Shown: piece after piece, positions 11,739 to 21,823 of the stretch | Layout of the letters: the number at the start of each line of letters is the position of its first letter | Position numbering within the stretch: position 1 is the first letter of the stretch | Source: Isoetes taiwanensis | Lineage: Eukaryota > Streptophyta > Lycopodiopsida > Isoetales > Isoetaceae | Length of the DNA: 64,000 bases | Direction of reading: 5' to 3' | Assembly: GCA_021234155.1 (NCBI GenBank) | Contig: JAJEKV010000033.1 | Span: forward strand, 8,360,635 to 8,424,634 | Made by a program: the position numbers and the translations under genes | Notes under the pieces: model-generated | Seen by the model: the letters and a program-made list of their open reading frames with translations, nothing else | Told to the model about the DNA's origin: nothing | Databases searched by the model: none

Positions 11739-14204
11739 GGTGTCTCTATAACGACAAATGCAACGTGCTTAAGCTTCTTGAACCTGATTAGAAAAGTTCC
11801 AACACATGTTGAAGGTTACAAGATAGATAGATAATTAGACGTTGATTGCTCAAATATTTTGAATAAATGAATGGGGGTAACTTACATATTAGCTAAGTCT
11901 ATTTACATTGCCTACTTAACCTAAAACAAGTAGTGTGTACCTTAGAAACCATAACAAAATGTATTGTTGCTCTTTAGCTTCAAACCTGCAATATCAAATA
12001 AGAAATTTAATTTCTTGGAAACTAATAAAATACACAATTGATTTATAGAATAATTAATTGAAAGACATTTGATGTTTGTTTTTTGTTATGGAAGTTATCG
12101 TAGCTAGGTGAAATATTTGCTACCATGTATAAGATTCTTTGAATGTTTTCATTGTCGTATGAGACATGGCTAGGTAAATTGAAACCCCATGTAAAATAAC
12201 AAGGCCTATTAATCGAATGGGGTATCTAGCCATGGTCCTATGAGTTGGCGCTTAGGAAATAAAGTTCCAACATGAGTGAATGGGATATCTAGCCATGGTC
12301 CTATGAGCTGGCGCTTAGGAAATAAAGTTCCAACATGAGTTGGATGTGAGTTAGTTTTAGGATTACAGTAGATGCAAAAAGGAAGTTCAATTAACTAGTC
12401 CAATTGCTGTAGCTTCCACACCTGATTCAAGAGGCTCTAACCAGTATTAAATTCTTTCTTATAGACACCACCATTTTTGGGTGCTTTTTTTAAGGCATGG
12501 TTCTCCTTCCATAAACATTGTATAAAGAAGCTCAAGATGGATGCTCCCTCCGTCAACGTCAACACATGACTAGTTCAAAAAGGCAAATCTCGAATTTAGG
12601 GAAGTTCCAACATGTGTTGGATGGTTTAGGGTTAGGGCAGATGCCACGAAAGCAGACTTCAATGTTAGGGTTAGGGCAAAAGCAAATTTCATTTTGCTAT
12701 TTTGCTGGAACAGAGCAGACATCACGCTCTGCGATTTTTGCTTTCTTTCGATTTCTTTCATGCTCCAAATCGCCGGACCTGCGGGCTTCTTACCCACAAA
12801 AAATCGGCGCCAGAGCAGACATCACGCTCTGCCATTTTTCATTTGCTGTGTTTTCTGCTGTGTTTTGGATTTGCTCCAACTTCTATACCCAGAAGGTCCT
12901 GCCGATTGGCTGTGTTCCCCTTTTTTTCCCCTTCTGAACTGCGACTGCCAGCCCAGATCGTTCTTGCGGGTTCGTTTCTGGAGCCTTCCCAGTCCTTTTG
13001 AATCTGGTGATAGTGCTCTGTAGACCTTCGAAAAGAGCCAAAATACAAGATGGTGCTTTGCATGGATGCCCAACGACCACCAAGAATCGCAGGTCTTCCA
13101 TTTCTTTCTGAGCAGACCGCCAATACCTGGATGCATGCCAAATGGCCGGTCTTCCTTGTATTTCTTTCTGTGGTTTATATGCCAGAGGATCGGTGCTTGC
13201 CCTTTTCCAAAGCAGGGGGGAGGATTCAGCGGCAGAAGCGACTGCAGCTCTGATCCGGGACTTCTGATGTAAAAAAAAATAAAAGATAAGATCTTGTGCC
13301 AGGTTGCAGTAAGGTATGGCCTTGTTTGGCTTTTTCTTCTATGTGCAGTCTCGTTACTGGCAAAGCTGTGGTGCTTGATAAAATCATCAAGCATGTTCAG
13401 AATCTAAAAGGCCAACATGGTTGGATCTGAAGTTAGCAGTAACAGGGTTGACCTCAAAGAAATACAAAAAACATCAGATTAATCTTTTGCTTCTCTCTGC
13501 TAGCTACATTTCATTACCTTGTTATCTTCACAGGCGCAAAAGCTGGTGCAAAAGCTAGCTTCAATGTTCAATCTTCAGGTACAATCAGTTGTAATATCAA
13601 GAAGAAGAACTTCTTGAAAATATAGAATCAAGAAAATGTACAAGAATGTGCAGCAATATCAAATTTCCTGCGTAGGTTCCCCCGAAGAAGTGGGGTAACT
13701 AATTTTTAAATTTTAACACGTGGTCGCTTTTAAGGTGGTCGCTTTTAAGAGGCGTACCATTTTATCGTACCGTTTTATTTTTTAAATGCCCTTTACCTAA
13801 ATTAAATAGCCACGTGTGCATCTTTTAAGAAATAGATACATGCATTCCTTTTTCTTTCCTTTTTTTCCACACAGCGCCCTTCTTCTTTCTCGAGAACAGC
13901 AACGGCGATTATGGCACTGACAGCGACTTGTTTGAAGACTCAGCGACAGCGACTTGTTTGAAGAATCAGCGACTTGTTTGAAGAATCTTCTTTTCTCAAA
14001 ACTGTTTCTCTTTGTTGTTGGTTAAGTAATCAAAGCATTAGCCTGGTTTTAGTTGCTGTAACCAGGCTTTTCCCTGCTAAGGTATTATCCAATATAATTT
14101 TTTGAACACAGATATCTCATTCTCCTCATAAATTTTTTCTTTTTTCCAAGCCCAGGCCTGTTACAAAGATTGTAGGGCACTTTTTGCAGTTCTGTCCAAA
14201 TTTG
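11739..14204. other. Divergent promoter region of element A with short repeats
   Basis: Lies between the transposase start (minus) and the ParB-like start (plus). It holds a 60-bp direct repeat (about 12222-12340, core CCATGGTCCTATGAG), a repeated 25-bp segment (GCAGACATCACGCTCTGC at about 12714 and 12813), a short tandem CAGCGACTTGTTTGAAGA at 13920-13988, and single palindrome-family sites at 11799 (CCAACACATGTTG) and 12607-12620 (CCAACATGTGTTGG). Long overlapping open frames occur on both strands at 12520-13390, but no domain is recognised and they are more likely 5'-UTR or promoter sequence. Confidence 0.4.
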
Positions 14205-14539
14205 ATGGCAACCAAAAGAGGTGTGTTTTTTTAATTTATATCTATTCCATCCATGTCATAATGAGGATGCCAAATTGATATTTAATTGCTTCAACATGGC
14301 TACGTAATTCTCCATGGAATAATGTCATAGATATTTTTTTTTATCAAAGTTATTGTCACAAAATAGTTCTCTATTGTATAGGGTCATACAATAGATAGTT
14401 TATTGGTGTCTCCAGATAGTTTATTGTTGTCTATTTTGCAACAGTCTTCACTTATCTATTTCAAATGTTTCTAAAAAATTTCATCTAAATAATATATGAA
14501 CTTTAATATCTAGCCTCCAACTTTAATATCTAGTTTCTA

Positions 14540-16060
14540 TTGCCTTCCAACATATGTTGGAGGGTTAATGAAATTCCCATGAAGTTTTCTCACATTTTGG
14601 AGGTAGGCCTCCATCCAATTTAATGTCCTCTAATTTAATACTTGACCTTCAACATATGTTGGAGGTTTTTAAACTTGTTTTCAATGTGTTGGCCTAACTT
14701 CCAACATAGGTTGGAGGGTAAATGAAATTCCCATGAAGTTTTTGTCACATTTTTGAGGTAGGCCTCTGTCCAATTTAATGTCCTCTAATTTGATATTTGG
14801 CCTCCAACATATGTTGGAGGTTTTTAAACTTGTTTTTAATGTGTTGGCCTAACTTCCAACATAGGTTGGAAGGTAAATGAAATTCCCATGAAGTTTTCTC
14901 ACATTTTTGAGGTAGGCCTCTGTCCAATTTAATGTCCTCTAATTTGATATTTGGCCTCCAACATATGTTGGAGGTTTTTAAACTTGTTTTTAATGTGTTG
15001 GCCTAACTTCCAACATAGGTTGGAAGGTAAATGAAATTCCCATGAAGTTTTCTCACATTTTTGAGGTAGGCTCTGTCCAATTTAATGTCCTCTAATTTGA
15101 TATTTGGCCTCCAACATATGTTGGAGGTTTTTAAACTTGTTTTTAATGTGTTGGCCTAACTTCCAACATAGGTTGGAGGGTAAATGAAATTCCCATGAAG
15201 TTTTCTCATATTTTTGAGGTAGGCTTCTGTCCAATTTAATGTCCTGTAATTGGATATTTGGCCTCCAACATATGTTGGAGGTTTTTAAACTTGTTTTCAA
15301 TGTATTGGCCTAACTTCCAACATAGGTTGGAGGGTAAATGAAATTCCCATGAAGTTTTCTCATTTTTTGAGGTAGGCCTCATGTCCAATTTAATGTCCTC
15401 TAATTTGATATTTGGCCTCCAACATATGTTGGAGGTTTCAATGTATTGGCCTAACTTCCAACATAGGTTGGAGGGTGAATGAAATTCCCATGAAATTTTC
15501 TCACATTTTTGAGGTAGGCCTCTGTCCAATTTAATGTCCTCTAATTTGATATTTGGCCTCCAACATATGTTGGAGGTTTTTAAACTTGTTTTCAATGTGT
15601 TGGCCTAACTTCCAACATAGGTTGGAGGGTAAATGAAATTCCCATGAAGTTTTCTCACATTTTTGAGGTAGGCCTCTGTCCAATTTAATGTCCTCTAATT
15701 TGATGTGTTGCCTCCAACATATGTTGGAGGTTTTTAAACTTGTTTTCAATGTATTGGCCTAACTTCCAACATAGGTTGGAGGGTAAATGAAATTCCCATG
15801 AAGTTTTTGTCACATTTTTGAGGTAGGCCTCTGTCCAATTTAATGTCCTCTAATTTAATATTTGGCCTCCAACATATGTTGGAGGTTTCAATGTATTGGC
15901 CTAACTTCCAACATAGGTTGGAGGGTAAATGAAATTCCCATGAAATTTTCTCACATTTTTGAGGTAGGCCCTCTGTCCAATTTAATGTCCTCTAATTTGA
16001 TATTTGGCCTCCAACATATGTTGGAGGTTTTTAAACTTGTTTTCAATGTATTGGCCTAAC
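14540..16060. repeat. Tandem array (~154-bp unit, ~10 copies) with nine perfect 20-bp palindromes, inside intron 1
   Basis: CCTCCAACATATGTTGGAGG, a perfect palindrome, begins at 14801, 14955, 15108, 15262, 15417, 15557, 15711, 15867 and 16008. Spacing is 153-156 bp except two 140-141-bp units that lack the TTTTTAAACTTGTTTT segment. Each unit has a second imperfect palindrome (CTTCCAACATAGGTTGGA) about 57 bp later. Earlier degenerate copies lie at 14547-14560 and 14646-14665. The whole array lies in intron 1 (14221-16101) of the ParB-like gene. Minus-strand frames crossing it repeat the same peptide and are products of the repeat, not genes. Confidence 0.95.
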
Positions 16061-17576
16061 TAAGACTTCATAACTAATATTTGTCTCATTGTTTTTCACA
16101 GACAGCAATGCGAGATTTAGAGCAATTTCATTGGAAGACGTCAGTTTTGAAGACTATGATATGAAGCAAGATCTAATAAAGAAGAAATAGTTTTTTGAAG
16201 TGTTACATGGGTATACATCTTTCAACGATGTTTGCTTATTGGATGAAGATCGAAATATTTATGGAATATTATTGAAGCTTCATGATGTGCCTAGTGAAGA
16301 TGGTAATTGTATGCTTGAGGCTTTGGTGGAAAATCCAGGGGAGAACAAAATTTATGGATACTCTCTTTGCTTTGAAAATTTTGATGTTAATAAAATGGTC
16401 CAGACTGAGGAAATTGAAGTTAGTTGCCGACGTTATGGTTGGAAGCTGCCTAATTATAATGACTTGGAAGCAGCCGGTCTGCGTTCTCATGATGACCTTT
16501 ATGACGGGCTTCATATGATTTGTTCAAAATTATCCAGAGAGGATACTGGTTCTCAAGTTTATGCAAAGCTTGCAAACAAGATGCCTAAAGGTACTCAGAG
16601 TTGTTCTAAATTATTGAAGAAGAAAAAAGATGCTCCAAAATGTATGGATGATGGACAAAAAAAAAAAAGGAAGTCTCGGGAAGAAAGTAAGGAGAAAACT
16701 AAAGAGGATTTTAAAAAAAAAATAAGAAAAGAAAATCTCAAGAGGAAGGGAAAGAGAAAGCTTTAGCAAAAAAAGGAAATGATGATGTCAATGCCGTAAA
16801 AATATCAAAGGATAGTGCCATAATTTGCTTAATGGAAGGGTCACCAAAGGATGCTATTGTTGAGAAGTTGCCATTAAAACCTGAAGCGGATGATGGAAAA
16901 AGGTTGTGGGTAGTGCGGGAAGTTCAAGAAGAAGAAGAATAAACAGGAACTTAGCATTGGAGAGGCAGTTAAAGAAGATTCAAAGTATTTTATATTTGGT
17001 TTCCCGCTTCCCATCATGATTAACGTTCATAATTGCATCATTCCTGACCTTAGTAAATCTAAGGAATTTGCACAATGGAACTATCGGAAATTCAATCCAA
17101 GTCATGTTCAGTGGCTGCGAAATGAAATGTTGAGGCATCCTACTAGCACTCGGAGACCCGCTGACCTATTGCCTATAGATGCTACTACATTGCGGCCTCT
17201 TTGTGTAAAGAAATTGGATGAAGTTTGCGGCAGCAAAGATATGAGGTTCGTAGTAATAGCTGGTCAACATTCCATGAGGGCGATGCAGTTACTTTCAAAT
17301 GAATCTCCAGAATACAAGAGAAGGTGGGGCATCGTCGCAGCCGGGATCATTGCTCATGACACACCAATGTTAAAGTTAATGGAAATCTCCCGAGGCAAAC
17401 AAAAAGAATGAAAAAAAAATAAATTTGTCTCACCTTTTCTAGACCAGTTTGAGCAGGCTAGAGCACAATGGGAGATCATGAAGTGCCCTTCAAAACCAAT
17501 TCAAGGAAAGCCGACCAGTACAGAATTTAAGGTGGTTATTTGATTTTGTTATTTTTTGTAGTTTGACATCACACTT

Positions 17577-17640
17577 CCAACATGTGTTGGAAGTGTTTCT
17601 TAATAGCTAAATTTATGATTCAACTTCCAACGAGTGTTGG
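17577..17640. promoter_or_regulatory. Two more palindrome-family sites in intron 2 of the ParB-like gene
   Basis: CCAACATGTGTTGG (17577-17590) and CCAACGAGTGTTGG (17627-17640) fill most of the 142-nt intron 17532-17673. They are near-palindromes with the same half-site CCAAC as the intron-1 array. A further related perfect palindrome, CGAACATATGTTCG, lies at 19713-19726, just past the stop codon. Function is unknown; candidate binding sites for an element-encoded protein. Confidence 0.5.
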
Positions 17641-19990
17641 AGGTTTCTAATAGATATAATTTCTATTATGCAGGAGTTTGCTGAAATTGCAAAAGTCACA
17701 TTTGGAGGGAAGGCTTCAAAGGTCCGTGGATTTACAACCTTTTAACAAAGAGAGAAATATATTTGATAAGTGGAGGAAAGCTATTGATCTGTATAACAAG
17801 GGTGAATTGCCAGATTGGAAAGGGAATACTGGAGGTGCTAGAAGCGGAAAGGAGATAGTATTATCATTGTTTCGTTGCACGCAACAATTAAACATTAGGG
17901 AATTAGAAGATGTTGCGAATGCATTGTTGAAAGGATCAATTACTTGGAAGAGCAAGAAGGCGAATGAACGGGGGCTAGAACATGTGGCAGAGTATGCTGA
18001 TCGGTTGAAAGAATGTCGTATACTAAAACATGGCATGTTAACTCATATGAAAAATTATACGCGGGACCATAACTTGACTTTGTCAAGGTTATTTGTAGAG
18101 AGTCCTACAATCGCTTCATCATGGGAGCAACTTAGAGGCTATTGTTCAGCATGGTGCAAAGAAGTTTTGGATAAGAGTAAAAGTAGTAGGATGCCAAGCC
18201 TCGCCACTGATCAGCTTGAAGCCATGTGGGATACAGATCATGGGCAAGTTAGAATGGACCATAAAGTTATTGTTGTGTACAACATAGGACCAGGGGTCAC
18301 AAAGACTAGAGATGTAAGGGTTTTTGAGAAAGAGAGAACTATAGATTTAATTGTAGTTCACACACAAGAAGGGTGGAAGAAAAAAGATTTTGAAGATATT
18401 ATTAATCTGGTGGCTGATATCAATAAAGAGGTATGTTTTGATAAAGATTTATGGAATACTTCCATATTATTTTTAAATTTATTGAATCTTGGTTTTTTCT
18501 TCATGCAGAGCTCTTATTCTTATCTATTTTTCCTGACACCACATGAGATACATGATTGTACAGAGACCTTAAATGCTATCGAAGGCAAAGTGCAAATTCT
18601 TTTTGGTTATCATGAAAGTAATGCACCAGATAAAGGTGTTCTTGCACTAAAGACTTTTGTCATTCTTGCACGTGTTTCAAAGGATGCAAAAGGATCACTA
18701 GAATCACTATTATACAAGGATTGCTCATTATATTTTCGAACAGAAGATCCAGCTCCAGATTATGATCCAGTTTTACAGGTTGAAGATTCTAAAGAATTGG
18801 ATTTATATCTGAAGCCTATGAGCTATTCAATGGCCAGTGGATTGCAAGGTGGCGGGATTGTAAAAGGTATTATATTGAGAAATGGTATACTTAGGTTTAT
18901 TGATGCTCTCTCTAGGCCAAACCAAACAATAGTGGAGGTCAATTGTGGAGGCAATGTTGCTCGGGAAGCATTGCTACTTGATAGGCAAGTGATTGTCTTA
19001 ACAGATAATGCCATTCAAAAGACTGCAATTGAATCCATTATATCTGAGTTCTCAAAGCTGTCTCTATTTCACATACTCAAGAAAAGGGTGCAGATAAATT
19101 TGGGTATATCATGTGAAGTTCAGGAACTAGAATCTACATCTACAGCTTTTGAGACTGCACAACAAGTCTTGTCTACATCTTCTCCAAAAGAGCTTTCTCA
19201 TAAAGATGTAGAAGATGAAGATGCAGATGTAGATGTGGATGTGGATATGGATGTAGATGTAGATGGGAACATGCATGAAGATGTAGAGGAAGCACAGAAT
19301 GCAGAAGCACATCATCTACCCTTCCAGGAGGAAGGGTTACACTCCCCTGCAAGAAAGGAAGAAGCCTCACCAAAGTCTGGAGAGCATGATATAGAACATC
19401 ATGGTGGTGGAGAAGAACATGAGGAAGAAGCCATACCAACGTCTGGAGAGCATGATATAGAACATCATGGTGGAGAAGAACATGAGGTAGAGTTACAAGA
19501 GGAAGGGTTGCACTCCCCAATGCTTGCAAACAAGGAAGGTGACGAAAATCCAGGTGAAAATCTTTTCTATGTTCCTAAGAGAAATGCATTATGTTTTAGA
19601 GCTTACGGCTCTACAAGTGATTTTGAGGTTAAAAATATGTTAGAAGAGATTCAACTTGATGAATATGGCTCAAATTTGAACCTTGATTTTAATGAAGCAT
19701 AATGTATCACCTCGAACATATGTTCGATGTTTAAACTAATTGTTTTCTTCATTCGTAGGAATATGATGATGGTCGAATGAAGGATCCAGAGCTTTTTTTA
19801 TGAATGTCCAGAACCTCTTTATGTTCAGTATATGTTGTAGATTTCTTGTCATTGGAAAGACAAGAATGATATGGTTTTATAATCGTACAGTTTGTTTATG
19901 TCAATCAATTATAAAATGCTATTTTCATACCCTTTTAAATTGCTCTTTGTGTAAGGAACTAATTGAATAACTCTCAACTTGTTAATAGAT

Positions 19991-20896
19991 ATGGAAGTTG
20001 TACAAGCAACACCAATATTTCAACAAGGCTCGCGGAAACTCATTATTCTTGATATGAATGGAGTTTTATTGAAATGTGTACGTTTGGCAGATAATAAACA
20101 TGAGATCATAGTTAGACCGAACTGCCTTGCTTTTATCGAACACCTTCTAAAGTTTACAGAGGTTGCAATTTGGACAACAATGTCCGAGACAGGTTTATTG
20201 ACTTGTTTGGAAAAGATTGTGCCCAATGACAAGGTCTTCAAATTCTTATGGTGTCAAAGTAAATGCACAAATTTAGGTTATGACGAGCTTTTCCATAAGA
20301 GGCCATTTCTTATCAAAGATCTCAAGAAGGTATGGAGGCAATATCCAGAGTATAGTGTGCATAACACTATTATGGTTGATGATGATTACAGAAAATCATT
20401 TCGAAATCCAAAATATGTTGTCTTGCATCCTTTCCAATACAGGGGGAGTAAGGAAGATAACTTTCTAATGGAAGCTTTATTGCCTTATTTACGAGAAGCA
20501 TGTAATAATGGAAGCACACAAGAGTTTTTGAGATGTAATTTCAAGAAGGAATTTTTTCGTGAAAGATGGGAAGAAAATTCTGATGATGTACAGAAATCTT
20601 TATATTATGCTCAAGAGTATTGGGCACCTAGAGAAAAAATGCCGGATCAGCTCCACGGATCCAAACGAAGACTAATTTCACGCATAAATGATTGTAGTGA
20701 TAGTAAAGGAAGCAATTCTCGTGATATTAGACAACATGAGCAGACTAGAGCTTCTCGTGTTAAAAGGTATACAACTACCAGCAGCCAAGTCAGAATGTCT
20801 AATGCTGCGACAATGTTATTGGCCTTAAATACAGGATATCAAGGTAGACGCATCAATGCAGGCTTAGCAAGACAATATTTGGGATATAAATTGTGA
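19991..20896 (+). CDS. FCP1-homology (NIF-type) HAD phosphatase-like protein carried by element A
   Basis: ATG at 19991 follows an acceptor-like TTGTTAATAG, so an upstream exon is possible; as drawn the protein is 301 aa and open throughout. HAD motifs in order: motif I KLIILDMNGVLLK (nucleophile Asp kept, the usual second Asp is Asn, as in plant DLNG-type FCP1-like proteins); VAIWTTMS (motif II position); the Lys region RPFLIKDLKKVW; motif IV TIMVDDDYRKSF, followed by HPFQYRGSKEDNFLMEALLPYL. These are the signatures of CTD-phosphatase-like HAD proteins. The last 90 residues are basic and Ser/Arg-rich without a known domain. It follows the ParB-like gene on the same strand by about 290 bp. 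It is the least damaged ORF of the element. Substrate is unknown; the missing second Asp leaves activity uncertain. Confidence 0.7.
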   Translation: MEVVQATPIFQQGSRKLIILDMNGVLLKCVRLADNKHEIIVRPNCLAFIEHLLKFTEVAIWTTMSETGLLTCLEKIVPNDKVFKFLWCQSKCTNLGYDELFHKRPFLIKDLKKVWRQYPEYSVHNTIMVDDDYRKSFRNPKYVVLHPFQYRGSKEDNFLMEALLPYLREACNNGSTQEFLRCNFKKEFFRERWEENSDDVQKSLYYAQEYWAPREKMPDQLHGSKRRLISRINDCSDSKGSNSRDIRQHEQTRASRVKRYTTTSSQVRMSNAATMLLALNTGYQGRRINAGLARQYLGYKL

Positions 20897-21788
20897 AAAA
20901 AGGATGGCCGATGTTGGATACTATCTAACCATTCCCATTGTACAACTTTTTCCTAAATGTATATTCTTAAAAGCAATTTGATCATTATACATTCTATTTA
21001 TATGTTTATTATAACATAAATGTCCAATTCGTTTAGAAGAAGAAATATATCCTGAATGTTGTATAATCTTAAGAGCAATTTGACCATTATACATTCTATT
21101 TATATGTTCTTTATAACATAGATGTTGCTCAATAAGAAAAAGAAGTATTTTTGTCGTATCTCGCATTCTATGTTTCTTCTATGTTTCGTATAAAGTGGAC
21201 AATACAAGAACTATAGAGCAACATGTCCAATTCGATAACCAATTAAAGAGGGGGAAAAAAAGTTTTGTTTAAGGTGAATGGTGTAAGACCTATAAAGCAA
21301 TTGTGGTTCCAACTTTACTCCTTTTTTTACTAAGTATATAGACACTTTTGATTAATGGTTGAGAAATAGTTCTTGCTCACTTGCCTAAACTTTTATAAAC
21401 ATAGTTAAAGTTCAATCTCCTCCTCATTGAGATGTCAAATAATGGGTACACTAGATAGTCAATTTAATCCCTTAACATGTTACCCAGATGCATGGGTCCA
21501 ATCTATGAAGAAGGCATTTGATCTTGGGTCTAGTTGGCTCCTATGGCTAATGTACGAGCATCGAAAGCTCCATGTTTTCCATTGCATTTACTCATCCGTG
21601 TGTTATTGATATAGCTCTTACTATATTACTGATGGCTTATAAATATTGGGAGGCATCTTCTTGTGCTTATATAGCTAGTTGATACACTTTCTGGCATTTA
21701 CTCATATTACTGATGGCTTATAAATATTGAGAGGCATCAAGGTTCTTCAAGATTGTGTAGAAAACTATGCAAAGTCACATCAGTTAGA
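20897..21788. other. Right subterminal region of element A, non-coding
   Basis: No gene seen. Direct repeats at about 20968-21021 and 21071-21124 (core CATTATACATTCTATTTATA) and again at about 21630-21655 and 21711-21737 (core ACTGATGGCTTATAAATATT) make this a short-repeat-rich subterminal zone, as is common for large DNA transposons. It is unlike the left end, where the transposase gene nearly reaches the terminus. Confidence 0.5.
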
Positions 21789-21823
21789 CTTGAATAAGTC
21801 TAAATTTTCCTAAATACGTCATT
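21789..21823 (-). repeat. Right terminal inverted repeat of element A
   Basis: Reverse complement is identical over 35 bases to 8419-8453. Read on the plus strand it ends CCTAAATACGTCATT. Flanking AGAGCTGG outside the end resembles AAAGCTAG outside the left end (6 of 8). Confidence 0.9.

Larger units (their letters stand above)
14205..19702 (+). pseudogene. ParB-like domain protein with possible degenerate methyltransferase motif, four exons, several lesions
   Basis: Exon 1 (14205-14220, MATKR), exon 2 (16102-17531), exon 3 (17674-18430) and exon 4 (18509-19702) fit GT-AG junctions; exon 1 joins exon 2 in phase (MATKR-DSNARFRAIS). The predicted protein is about 1,130 aa. Near the end of exon 2 it has WNYRKFNPSHVQWLRNEML ... 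FVVIAGQHSMRAMQLL, matching the two halves of the ParB/sulfiredoxin-like fold (the second like IIAGERRLRAA). Exon 4 has IVEVNCGGNVAREALLLDRQ, which resembles motif I and following helix of DNA N4/N6-methyltransferases but lacks the usual acidic-Pro-Phe and Gly pattern. The tail is acidic (DVDVDVDMDVDVDG) then His/Glu-rich. Lesions: in-frame TAG at 16188-16190; frame changes near 16.70, 16.90, 17.41 and 17.73 kb. Intron 3 is 78 nt, has no stop and keeps frame. Confidence 0.55.
8419..21823. mobile_element. Element A: 13.4-kb DNA transposon with DUF7869-like transposase, ParB-like protein and FCP1-like phosphatase
   Basis: The element is defined by 35-bp perfect terminal inverted repeats at 8419-8453 and 21789-21823. 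Inside are a minus-strand transposase gene ending about 140 bp from the left terminus, a plus-strand ParB-like multi-exon gene, and a plus-strand FCP1-homology ORF ending about 0.9 kb from the right terminus. The two halves are transcribed divergently from 11.8-14.2 kb. The 8 bp outside each end (AAAGCTAG left, AGAGCTGG right) match at six positions and could be an aged 8-bp target duplication. Identical termini suggest fairly recent movement, yet the transposase carries one frameshift and the ParB-like gene several lesions, so this copy is probably not autonomous. Confidence 0.8.

Noticed and set aside
12520-13394. Overlapping long frames on both strands near 13 kb
   Set aside because: Six-frame openness from GC-richer sequence without splice logic or recognisable domains; more likely the leader/promoter region of the divergent genes.
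15082-15749. Minus-strand frames encoding repeated NICWRPNI-type peptides
   Set aside because: They are translations of the ~154-bp tandem array inside an intron; the peptide repeats only because the DNA does.
16290-16340. OTU-protease-like VPSEDGNCMLEAL in the ParB-like protein
   Set aside because: It recalls the GDGNCLF motif, but no matching His region or fold context is visible; treated as chance.
19127-19529. Minus-strand frames across the acidic/His-rich coding repeats
   Set aside because: They are antisense of the low-complexity tail of the ParB-like gene.
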